From: Acanthaster planci
Taxonomy: Eukaryota > Echinodermata > Asteroidea > Valvatida > Acanthasteridae
Direction of reading: 5' to 3'
Length of the DNA: 64,000 nt
Assembly: GCF_001949145.1 (NCBI RefSeq)
Contig: NW_019091479.1
Span: 62,001 to 126,000 of the forward strand
A program made the translations under genes and the position numbers. Each line of letters starts with the position of its first letter. Position 1 is the stretch's first letter. Below, piece after piece: positions 1 through 10,765 of the stretch. The notes under the pieces are model-generated. The model was given only the letters and a program-made list of their open reading frames with translations. It ran no database searches and had not been told where the DNA came from.

Positions 1-106
1 GTTTAAAAAATACGTAAAAGGCCCTGTTGTGACCGTCACCGGGATTCGAACCCGGGACCTGCTGGTTGAGCGTCAGACTGCCTACCACTAGGCCAACACG
101 CTCTTC
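1..106 (-). mobile_element. tRNA-derived SINE head or tRNA pseudogene
   Basis: Read on the minus strand, this stretch has an A-box-like TGGCCTAGTGGTAGG (plus 81-95) followed by a B box GGTTCGAATCC (plus 42-52). It has a perfect five-pair T stem around a seven-base loop (plus 39-55). The seven bases before the A box pair with the seven after the T arm at only four of seven positions, and the anticodon loop lacks the expected T33. A working tRNA is therefore unlikely. RNA polymerase III box pairs on a broken cloverleaf are typical of SINE heads. The 3' part of the element may run past the left window edge, so its length and target duplication cannot be judged. A divergent functional tRNA is the alternative. 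Confidence 0.6.
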
Positions 107-900
107 TTACTAATATGAGTTCGGAAGTAATATATAAACATTGGGCTTGGGAGATTGCGCAAAAAAAAAAAATAAAGTCAGCGCGCATGCGTACTGATGT
201 AAGCATTGTCAGCAACAATAATAGCGCACACGGCAACTAGCTCTTCTTGCATTAAGGCAAGCAAGTGGATTTTTTTCAAAAGCAATTAGCTATCTACCAA
301 TCAAGACTGACGTACAAGATTAAGGAAAATATTTTATTTTTTCTTCTGAAAGGAAACCAATCGTTCGTCCCAAATTTATCGACACATCACTATTTACTAA
401 TAAAAGCAACCTTGACATAAATTCAGATACTCATCTGCCAATTGTTGGAGGACCTTCAAAAATGCACAAAACTGATTTCACTTAAAAGAGGCATTGATTT
501 TCCTGAAACTCTTACAGTAAGGTCGAATTTGCCAAATTTTGAAAAAAGAAAATTTCTGGCTCGATTCTATTCAGTCTAGCTTTGTAGGCTACTTGATTTC
601 CAAAGTGTCTGTTAAGCTTGTTAGCAGCATTGTTTGGTGCAGTCGTGGGCAAATTTCTGGAGAGAAGAAATTCGGTATTTTTCTATTATTTCTTTTTAGT
701 CCCAGTAGTGACTTAGGGAGCACTTATAAAATATCATATTTTAAGAAATTTTAGACAAATCTCAACAGCAGAATTTGCAAGCTCTCACGGGAATGCTTTT
801 CAAAAGAAACAAAAATTGAGTAGTTAATCCTTGGAATATTAATCAGTCCTTATGCGTAAAAAGCTGCATTGGAACTCGTACACACAGATCAGAGCAAGAC
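107..900. other. Intergenic, nothing recognised
   Basis: AT-rich single-copy-looking DNA. The only open frames are short (71 codons or fewer) with no recognisable motif. I see no RNA gene or repeat here. Confidence 0.6.
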
Positions 901-1099
901 CCAATTTCATGGTGCTGCTTACCGCGGAATTCCGCGCTTACGATCTCCATTCTGCGCTAACCTTCAGTTATGGGATGCATGCATGCGCACAAGCCAAAAT
1001 TCCTCGCTAACCCGTGAAATACGTTCGCCGTAAGCACAAAATTTTCTGTTATGGTAAGTGCCGATTTTTCGCTAGCGGTAAGCCGCGCCATGAAATTAG
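901..1099. mobile_element. MITE-like element with 21-bp terminal inverted repeats
   Basis: The left end at 903-923 (AATTTCATGGTGCTGCTTACC without its first base is the shared core) matches the reverse complement of 1077-1097 at 19 of 21 positions. The interior of about 150 bp carries several short echoes of the ends, such as CGCTTAC, CGCTAACC, GTAAGCAC and GGTAAG. There is no open reading frame, so it would be non-autonomous. An AGAC lies beside each end, but the exact duplication is unclear because the terminal bases are ambiguous. A diverged relative begins at 63788. Confidence 0.6.
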
Positions 1100-1920
1100 A
1101 CTCTGGTATGCACATCAAATATTAATGTTCAAATTTGATGAACCTACAATGAAAATTGTGGAAAGTCATTCAGACATATTTTGACCTGAAACGAGAGTAA
1201 TAGAAAGTACCACCAGTGCAATGGGCCTCAAGCTGGACCAAGAGAGGGCGGTATTTTCTAAGCAACGGAGGCTCCTTTGGTCGGAACTGAATTTCGCTGG
1301 TTCACGAACGACTAGGAAATGCACGCGTTACGATCGTATCGCTACCAACAAATTGCATACTCATTGTGGCTCTCTTCAACCGATGAGGGGGTTCTTCTGC
1401 TCTAAGTGGATACCGTTATTTACGTTATAGGGCCTAATAAATCTGTGACAGGCGGAATTGAAACATCCTACTTCAGACGAGGATCAATTAAATTTTAGCT
1501 TCCAAGTGCTAAGGTGGTTTAGATTTGTAGAAGTATGAACATGTTTACAAGTTTACATTCTGTGTAACCAAAGATTGTGCACCATTTCCCATATAGTCAC
1601 GTACTCTATCCACGCACAAAACTAATCCGTAAAACTGATTCTGTAAATTAGTTAGAAATTAAAATGATAATAATACTACGTCATTCTTAAACGCGCCTCA
1701 CGCTGTCAAACGATCCTGAAGGTCCTTGACATTGGGTAATAATAAAAAGAAAAACGTTAACAGTTAAATGTATATTCTTTCAAAATTGCAGGTGACAGGT
1801 GCATATGATACAAAATTCAAATTGTTGTAAAATTTCTAAAACACCTGCATTTTTGTCATTCAGGTTTAGATTGTTGATCGACTGACGTGAGGTAAGTACC
1901 TTATAATGCACTCAATGCAA

Positions 1921-1966
1921 GACATTTGGCGCATCATCCGTTAGATCGGATGCCGACGCCAAAGTC
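1921..1966. other. Imperfect hairpin, 46 nt
   Basis: Arms GAC-A-TTTGGCG (1921-1931) and CGCCAAAGTC (1957-1966) pair with one bulged A. The inner arms ATCCG (1936-1940) and CGGAT (1947-1951) pair around a six-base loop, and a 4x5 internal loop lies between the two helices. It is too short for a typical animal microRNA precursor, though an unseen outer extension is possible. It could also be the centre of a decayed inverted-repeat element. Function unknown. Confidence 0.4.
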
Positions 1967-1969
1967 ATT

Positions 1970-4900
1970 TGAAGCGCCCAAAATTTATCGAAAGACTCGT
2001 ATATGATCAAAATGATGTTTACTGCATGGAATGCTATGTTCAAAAAGGTACATTTTTGTGCAAATTTCAAATCAGATTGGAAAGTACAATATCTGAAATA
2101 GTTTGACCGAGGAGGATTACTCTTCTGAAGTTTTAGTCAAAGCCTGAAAACGAAGAGAAATTTTATCAGACCTGTTGTGTATTGATTGAACTACATGATT
2201 AGTAGTAAACACCCTTAAATTACCTAACAACAAAATAGTCTGCTGTGACGTGGGGTGGACCTCTTTTTTTCGATTGAACCTTCACCGTCCATTTCCACAC
2301 TACTAAAAGCCCCCCCTCCCCATTCACGTGCTGCCGTTTAAAAAACCAAGCCGGCAGAACCGCGTCAGTCATTCAAAAACAAGACATACAGCGGAAACAC
2401 GCACGGAGTTAGATGGACTGAACTTACGGCTTCAGGCACTAAGCTCCGCTTCTCTGTGAACCACCATGAAGCTATCAAACACAACTCCATGGGACGACAG
2501 ACGACTTCAGAGGGCTTGGCAGCCTACAACTATAACCGGTTGGAGCTAAAGCTCCGTGCCTGCACCATCCCCATTGGTACTGGGCCGGCCCTCATGACCA
2601 CAACTACACGGATTCAGGCACTCAAACGCCTGTCACAAGTCAATATGTACTGACCTACATGTACATGTATAAACGCTTCGTCCTCACGCTTGAGTGCACC
2701 CACACACACTCGAAGAATAGAGCAGTTCTCTTGGAGTGACTCGACAATAGAGGCAGATTCCTTTCTAGTCGCTGTATTGAAATGTCAAGTAAAGCAAGAG
2801 TTACGCAGCACAGCAATTTTCGCCGTTAAATATTAACATTTCCTGGCATTCAGTATTTTCCTCAATTAAAAAAATCTTCATTTTCTGTCATAGGGCCTAA
2901 CCAAGTTTTGGAAAATTTGGTTCTTGATTACATAACAAGAGAGCGAAGAAAGACTGAAAATTCAGCTTGGCTAACAACGGCCTACTCATGGGCTAGCGGC
3001 TGTTTATGGAGCCTCAGGCCTCTCTTCAATACACCGCCCTCTACTGTCCGACTGTAGCCGGGTCAACCTTTCGAAATAAATTAATCTCAGTCTTGATTCG
3101 ACTTGGGCTGTCATGACATTGTTAACTGAACGAAATGTGAGAAAAGGAAAAACACCCACACAAGAACCTGCTTTAATTCGAATGTTAACAGGTGATATGA
3201 ATTCAGTGGCATTTGTCTCATGCGCGGATCAATCGTGACTTATTTTCTACAAGAAATACATCATAGTATTTCACAAGGTACCTAGTTTTCATGTATGAAA
3301 AGTTTCTCCAACAATACCAGCCAATTCCCGCAGGTATATCCGCTTAATTTGGCCAGTGCATCGCAGGGGAACAGCGGTGATATACAACCAACGACAACTC
3401 TTCGTAATTTTTCCCGGATAAGTTACTGCACTGTGCCTACGAACATCACCCCCTCGGGATATGCGATGCAATCCCCGCCCATAAGCGCTAACACCGTCGC
3501 CGCTTGCTCGACACCTAAGGTGTTGACCAGCCATCCCTAAGTATGCCTGGTTCGTAGTGGGGGGGGGCTGAGCGTGAAAGCCGACCTTAAATTATTCTTA
3601 AAATGAAGTTTCGGCGAAGTCGAGAAAGGCTTTTATGTACTCTAGAGACACGCATAAATGTGGAATTACCTAACACTTCACTGAATTTCTCTTCCCAACT
3701 AGATAAGAGGTTTGGGGAGGCAAAACACAGGGTTAGGTATATGCAAAGATTTCACCGTTTGATTATATCAGAATGTCAACCCATTGGTTCAACGTGGCGT
3801 GCCGTACTTAACTTTTCATTTGCCTGAAGCGCGCTTGCTAGCAGTCTCGCGGAAACAGTGACAATCATGAATCAGCACAACCACTCTCTTTATCACCGTT
3901 GAGGGCTCACTTGTCGGCGGAAACAAGGTGCACGGAGAGCTAACGATGTGCGGGAATATGTGAAGTTTGTGGGATATACATGTACGGCCTTCCACAAATG
4001 CCCCCTGTGATTTCTCCGGAGAATGCCATGATTATAACCAGACAAGCTGTGTAGACAGAAGCGGGCAAAGCAGACATCTTTTCAGGGGAAACTTAAGTGG
4101 GCCGATTAAGGCGAGACGTGACGAGTTCCACATGACCAAATGAGCCTCTAGGCTCTATAATACTTTGGGTAATGAATTGCAGGTCAGAATTTGTTCCCCG
4201 TTTTTACCTCGAAGTTCGGCTAAGACTTGTTTATGCTTTAGGTTCTTCATCCACAGCTAGACACTTCAAAATCGTTTTTGTGTTCCATTATACTTAAAAC
4301 CATTCGGGTAAAAACTTTAAGGCCTTGTTTCTCACACGGAGGCGGAATTAACCTTTGCCCACTATCCCAGACTGGGGCTGAGTTAATCAAGGACTATCGG
4401 CAGGAGTGTGTGGAGTAAATCTTTCAACCTCGTCCTCCAAGCCGGACCCAGACAAGACCGTCCGTCAGGGGGATTGTCGACCGAGTCCCACCGGCTGATG
4501 TTGCGCAGATATCACGACAGTCAATCTGTCAAATCGACTTGTTTGTTTTATCCCGAAGCGGTGAGCAGATCAGGATATGCGCATTCCCAGAATGTGATAT
4601 TGGTAATAAGACGATTCCATGATGCTCCTTGAGGATGACTAGTCGATGTAATAAAGCGGCATGGTTCAGTGATTGCTTGCTTAAAGACGCCGTAGCTTGT
4701 TGCTAGAATTTTTACAAACATTTATCGCACTGAACGCTGCTTACCTGTTACTCGAAGTCGAAGCAGAGAAAAAAGTCATCGACCTCGAAAAATGGTTAGA
4801 ATTGCAGTCGATAGCAACATACGCAGCTGTAAAAAAAAGACTGATTAAAACGTGAAGATGGTGGTAAAAGGCTCAGCATACCGATCATTCTGACTGCTTT

Positions 4901-7900
4901 GCAGGCATTCTAGACAGGAATTCTCTATGCTCAGAATTCACTCTAAACTTAGTGATGGATGCTCGAAAATTCTAAAGATTTTTGGTGGCAGCACAAGATA
5001 TTTGCAGGTCAATCAAGTATAGGGGGTTAGTAATTAAAGTAACTCCTGAATTGGTGCCGACACAGGTAGACTTCCTAATTTCTGGTCACAGGTCAATAAA
5101 GTTGTGAAAAATTGGACTTTCAGTGTGATTAAAAAGTGGCCAAAATCTGGCAGTCCAGTTTTGCACAAGCTTTTATGTCCAACTTTTTGGTGGGTGATAT
5201 TTGTCATCACAGGTTAATGGGCTAAACAGAGAAATATGACAGAGGGGCTAAAATCGACCCACCAGAAGGCAATTCTAAGCACCAACCAGCCAGAACTACA
5301 TCTATCAAGTCGATATAATTATTGGCTCGAATAGTTGAAGTCTCCTTTACTGAAGTGCCGTTTAATCCCCGACAAAAAGGCAACCGACAGGGCAGCAGCC
5401 TGTAATCGCATCAAAACCTACAAAGAGGATTGTTCGGTATACCTCGTCTCCTTGGTTCCCCTTTTCTTGGTCGTCTCGGTGCGGTTCTTTCTATGCGGTT
5501 TCACGTGTCTCCAGGCTTCGATGTGCGAAGCAATTACGGCGTAAGAGCGCAATCTGGAGGCTTGAAGAGAGCAGCGGGGACCTCACACGTCACTCGACCC
5601 CGTCAGAGTTGGAACTGAAGAATTGAAAAAAAACAGCAACAACTAATAAGTGTCAATAAAAGTAACTTTATTCTAGAAAGTCTCTGTAGCAATATTTATG
5701 AGTCAATTTTCTTTCACGAGTGTAAAAATGATAAAGCATTTCTCTGGTACTGAAGCTTTTTCTAATTTCCAAAGAATTGTTGGACTTCATCGCTGCCAAA
5801 CTCTGGGCCCGAGTCAAACCACGGGGACTTGAATTTGGGAAACACCGTTCGATCAATAGGAGACTTGGCAGTTTATGCAGGAGTCCAGAGACAGACGAAG
5901 ACAATTCCCAAGTGCACACACCGTGCGGGCTGTGGAACTCTACCCATGCCGGACTGTCATTTCAACGGGCCACTGACCTTCAAAGCGGAGAGTGTGAAGA
6001 CCCTCATTCATTTTTCTCATGCCCGAAAGACAACCTAGTGACCGATATAGATTTGACCTAAAAATCACAACAGAAAGAAGAGAGGGGAGGAGAGTTATTT
6101 CAACAATTTAGCGCCATCAGCCTGTAACTGAGACGAGGGGTGGAAACCTTGGCCCACTTTGTTCGCGTACTTTTCCGGGAGTTGCTGCCGTCATCTATCT
6201 GCCGTGCTGGGCCTCGTCCACGCGCCTCACGGCGCTTCCACGGAGACAAGGCTCAGGGAGACAATCGATCCTAATTGAAAGTGAATATTGCTAACTGCTG
6301 TTTTTTTCTGCATGCTTTCTGATAGTTCCCGTTGCACAAAATTTCTTGAGTCTCAAAGAAGAGAAACATTAGGTTAGGGAAAAAGGCACCATTGTACTGA
6401 CGAACTAACTAGTGACGATTACTTGTAAATCTGTCATTTTTGACGCCATGCGAATACCGTATGACTTGTTTTTGTTTTCTGTGCACTGTGTATACAATGT
6501 CAACATTGTAATCGTTGCTGGCTGAGAGGTTGTCTTCCATATATGGAAACTGCAAGACCTGCTACACTCTACCTATAAATTTTTTTTCATAATTTGATTC
6601 AAATTTATTGCCGAAACGACGATTTGCAATCTGCCAATGTATTTATTTGCGAATTTTGCTCACATTTGTTTACTTGATTTATTTTTCAGTAGCCAATGAC
6701 CTGAGCTTTTGCTCTTCTTTAAAAATCTTCCTTCAAAAATTCAAGCTCCTTTCGAATATAAAGCAACCCTTAAAATTGGGCAGCTGGTCATGTGACATTT
6801 TGTACGTCACCGTCAGTGACCAATCAACGTGAGTTTTGTATGAACATGAAGATGACAGACTTTTATACGAGACATTTTCACCCAAACAGGCAAAAGAGCG
6901 CTAGTTGCTCCCAAATTTATGGCTGAAGACCTGGCCGTACGTGAAATCCTGTCTAAATAGCCATAGTTCACCATGTGTAATAGTTTTGACCACCGATTAT
7001 AAAACTGAAGAGTTTTACCGCCTGGAGACAATTTTGTTGCGGTGAAACATCTAATAAAGCGGGCCATTACAGTTGATTGGAATCCAATATGGTGTCAGGT
7101 CAGGTCGGTTGGTGTTTGGGTGATAGTGAGTGATGATTGATTGCAGCAAACTGTGGTTCTCAAAAAAGACCCGAATCACTTTAAGCCAAACACTTCCGAT
7201 TGTGGTCTCCCATTTTAGATTAGTTATGAGTAGAGAAAAATTGTGGAAGGGGGCGGAACAATACGAGAAAGGGGGTGGCAACGAATGCATTCCCAAGGAG
7301 TACGCGATTGCTCACACAAAGTACAATCACATCCCGGGAGACGAAGTTTCTCGTGACAAACAATGACATAAAGCTGTCATCGAAGCGAAGTTTCTGCCGA
7401 CAGGTAGTGACGATTCTTTTCTGACAAGTCTGGCCTGTCAGCGGGCTTGTGCTATGGCTCTCTTCTGTCACTTTTCTTTCCAAAAACGTCAGAATGTAGG
7501 TATGTTGGTAATTATTGCCAATTACGAATTATTCCGGGGTCTGCGATTGGGTGGGGTCGTATCCATCAAGTTTTATTTCTGACAACGATTCTCACAGAAA
7601 TACGGCATCGATTTCTTTCTTCACTCGCTGATGAAAATATACATTACAGTCCAATTTCCTGACACCAAGAAGTGCGTTTTACCCAAATGAAGTTGAACAC
7701 CAACTCTTTAAAATTAATTCCTATATTCACAGTTGCTCTTATAGGTTTCGAATTCGTGCTAGTCGGACAGCAGGCGATTTTGATTACTTGTTGAAATTTA
7801 CTCGCATGGCAAGACTCGTTTTGGTATACTACAATAATTCATCAAAGAGTGTAGTTTACCGTCGTGCTGACGGTCGGTATGTGATGGAAAATGTTAGGCC

Positions 7901-10100
7901 TACCCCAGCGTTGCACATTCGTTTTGCACTGGACGTAAAAATAAATAGGGATGCACGGGAACTGCCGAAATTCCACAGCAGGTATGACGCCTATCACTTT
8001 GAGGTCGTGTGTTGAGTCCCCTTCCCCCGAAACTCTGGTTTTGGATCCGCCTTTGCTAAGTTGACATTACTAGAGACAGAGCCTGACCTTTTCAAATACG
8101 ACGGAGTCAAATGGACTTACAGAAGACACAACAACACGCGAGTCATAGAGTTAGAATGAACGGGGAGCGAAGAAATGAACAACTCCCCCGCGTTGGACGG
8201 AATACATATGAGATTAGCGCGCTGTTGGATCTCCCCGACGGTCCCGTGTCAATGGCTAAGGGCAACAGTAACCTGTTCAATGTGTCACCGACACCCTTGA
8301 GTTGGAGACTAATTCTATCAGTAGGCGGGGCCTTTTACGTGGAGTCACAAGGGAGGAGAAAGGAGACAAGACAGAGAGAAACGAAGGCTTGTTTCCCGTA
8401 CCGACTTTAGTTGAAGATCTGTCATCAAAGAAGATGATTTTAGAGACATATTTGAGGATCTCCGCAGTGTTGTTTTGCGTGACGGTGACAGATAATGTGG
8501 TTACCACAAAAGACAGGCTTTCATACTATAACTTTGCCTGGTAGTGGTATTCTCCTCTTGCAACTGCAGGCGACACTTTTATAAGATATCCACATTTCAA
8601 AAAAGGGGTGGAAATTGGAGCCACTACACCAAGAATGGTTTAAATAAAATGTCAACCTTCGGCCGCTTGTCTCATTTTTTTCGCCTGCGTGTAAATTAAA
8701 CACACAGGTTGTCGACTGGGGAATAAATGATCCGAAGCGTAAAGACCTTTGTAGAGCGATTGAAACTGATGATTATGAATCACACAAATCCTGGGGGAAG
8801 AACAAACCCGAGGACTTTTTGGAAATTTGTTGCAAAGATGTTGCTGTTTTCTTTGGAAACAGAACGCACCCCACACAGCACAATCAACTCCAGATTGATT
8901 TACCTCCCCCACACAGATCTCCGCCGCTCGAACAATCCCACCACTTTTTTGGTTTTCTTTGCAGCTCTAAGCCCAATCGAGCCATTCTGCTTCGGATGGC
9001 CATGTCCGGTCCTCCAACCGTTAACTTCATCAAGCATCGATCCCCCTGTGATTAATTAGCCCATTTCCAATCATAATCCCTTGTTGTTAATCCTCGACTT
9101 TCTTCCCTCTTCCATTTGACAACCTCATTTCGTCTGAACTGAGCCACTGGCGGCCCCCTATGATCTTTCCTTACATCTCTCCGGACAAAACAACGGTCGC
9201 TTCTCTCTATTCTAGCTCCTCAAAGAAGGGTGGATTGACTAAGAAAAGGAGGCTACAGAATACAGTTCGGGCAGTCACCCCATGCACGATCGTGTCTATA
9301 ACGCGCATTTCCTATTGCTTGGTTTATGACGTTGTTTCTGTGTTGATTGTTCCGGCTCTAAAAATGAGGAATAAAAAAAATTGGAAGGGGGCAGACTTGT
9401 CATAGTCTCTCACGACAGCCGCAGTTGTAACACACAGGGGCGGTGCTAAGGATTTTTATGAGGCTAGTCAGGTAATTCGATTGCTGTGAACCGCGGTAAT
9501 AAAATACCATCCAATGAATCGACACAGAAGGCTGTGACGCGACGTGGAATTTTTTCTTCTTCTTCTGTCGCTCGCTTGCTTCGGTCTTGTCTCGGGGAAG
9601 TTACTTCAGATCTGAGGGGGAGTTGGACTGGGGAGAAAGAGATATACGACGTGGACCGGACAGTTTTACAAGCCCGTGGTGGGATCTGCCTTTAGACGGG
9701 CCCAAGAGGAAACGACCCCGGAAGACTACCCGTGTAGGTACCGCCGCGCCGGCGACTTGCCCGTGTTGATTCAGAGAGAGATGTTGTAACTTGCGAATTG
9801 CACTGCGTTGGAAGGTGACTGGTCAGTCATCGTGGTTCTCTGTCACCCCATCCTAGATGTTTCCTTCTTTTGCTGGATGACACCTGGAGGGGAAAACAGT
9901 AAGTAAAGGGCAACGGATGTGAGAGCCTTCGGGCACGGAAGGAGCTTCCTCAGTCCTCTATCAAGCACAGCAACTAGGCCGGTCTTGTCCACTTGCTGCG
10001 GTAAACGCTTGGAATTACAGGAGTTAACGTCTTGATACGGAAAAGGAGTCTGTATTTTATTAACTTGACCTCTGCCGTCTACACGAAGACTGCAACAGCA
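1970..10100. other. Intergenic DNA upstream of Wnt4, no gene recognised
   Basis: About 8 kb with no open reading frame that has an ATG, a recognisable domain and splice sites together. It contains a nine-base G run near 3559-3567, a TTC-rich tract near 9552-9566, and homeodomain-type TAATTA/TAATCC clusters around 9050-9095. It may contain distal Wnt4 regulatory DNA, but nothing here proves that. Confidence 0.5.
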
Positions 10101-10679
10101 AAACTTAGTGGCGGGTGATTCGTGGAATTTCAATTTTGCGCGGGAACCAGAACAGGAAGTGTCTCAAAGGAAGAGCAGATTTTTTTTCTGCACTGACAGC
10201 AGCAGAGCTCCACTGACAGTCAAAGTTGACCCAGCCCGTGGCGAAGCCGTTGAAGATCCGTGCCAATATCTCGCGTGCGCTTTTGTACCCCCCTCCTTCC
10301 CATCTACTCCAGGTTCAAGAGAACCGAGGACAGATTCAACCTCGACCTCCCCTCCTTCTGTAGATGATAAGAGCTCGGAGTTATTTTACCGGAACCGAGA
10401 ACATACCGACGAAAAAGAAACCCGAGAGCTTTATCTCTTGTCCGGTCAGAGGGTCGGGCTGTCGCGTGGCACCCGACCTCGGCTCGTGACGCAGAGCTAG
10501 CACGTGCAGTCACCAAATGATAGCTTTACGGGACCCGATCTGAGGCCTCGATATCTCGTTTTGTTTCGGCTTTGACCGGGCGGCAGTTTTTCACCTTTAT
10601 CTGCGAGAAGGGGAGAAAGGGCGGTGTATCGTGCTGCAGTGACTTTTGTCAGGGGAGAAAGACTTGCCAGTCGCCAAAG
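10101..10679 (+). promoter_or_regulatory. Wnt4 5' flank: GC-richer probable promoter and 5' UTR region
   Basis: Directly upstream of the Wnt4 start codon the sequence becomes visibly richer in GC and CpG, especially about 10200-10500, than the AT-rich DNA on either side. I see no clear TATA box. A CpG-rich TATA-less promoter is common for developmental genes, so this is the most likely promoter and 5' UTR segment. The transcription start cannot be placed from sequence. The 130-codon open frame at 10108-10500 begins at GTG, has no recognisable domain and ends before exon 1, so I do not call it a gene. Confidence 0.4.
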
Positions 10680-10765
10680 ATGGAGCTTTTTTCGCGTCAG
10701 ATCTTCTTCTCATCTCTGTTGTTCATCCAGGCCTGTATCGTGTGCGGGAATGCGTACAGATGGCT
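10680..10765 (+). CDS. Wnt4: Wnt4 exon 1 (signal peptide)
   Basis: Encodes residues 1-28 and two bases of L29. The ATG at 10680 sits in a strong Kozak context (A at -3, G at +4) and is the only in-frame ATG; the frame stays open upstream to 10572 without another one. The peptide [19 protein letters not shown] has a short polar start and a hydrophobic core typical of a cleaved signal peptide. The donor CT|GTAAGT is near consensus. Ending inside the W-L pair in phase 2 matches where I recall vertebrate WNT4 exon 1 ending (NWL). Signal-peptide exons are poorly conserved, so this exon rests on ORF, phase, donor and position rather than sequence identity. Confidence 0.85.

Noticed and set aside
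30-104. A functional tRNA gene
   Set aside because: Only four of seven acceptor pairs form and the anticodon loop lacks T33, so a tRNA-derived repeat or pseudogene is the better call.
10108-10500. 130-codon frame just upstream of Wnt4 exon 1
   Set aside because: It begins at GTG, reads as GC-driven low-information sequence and stops before exon 1. Treated as promoter or 5' UTR.
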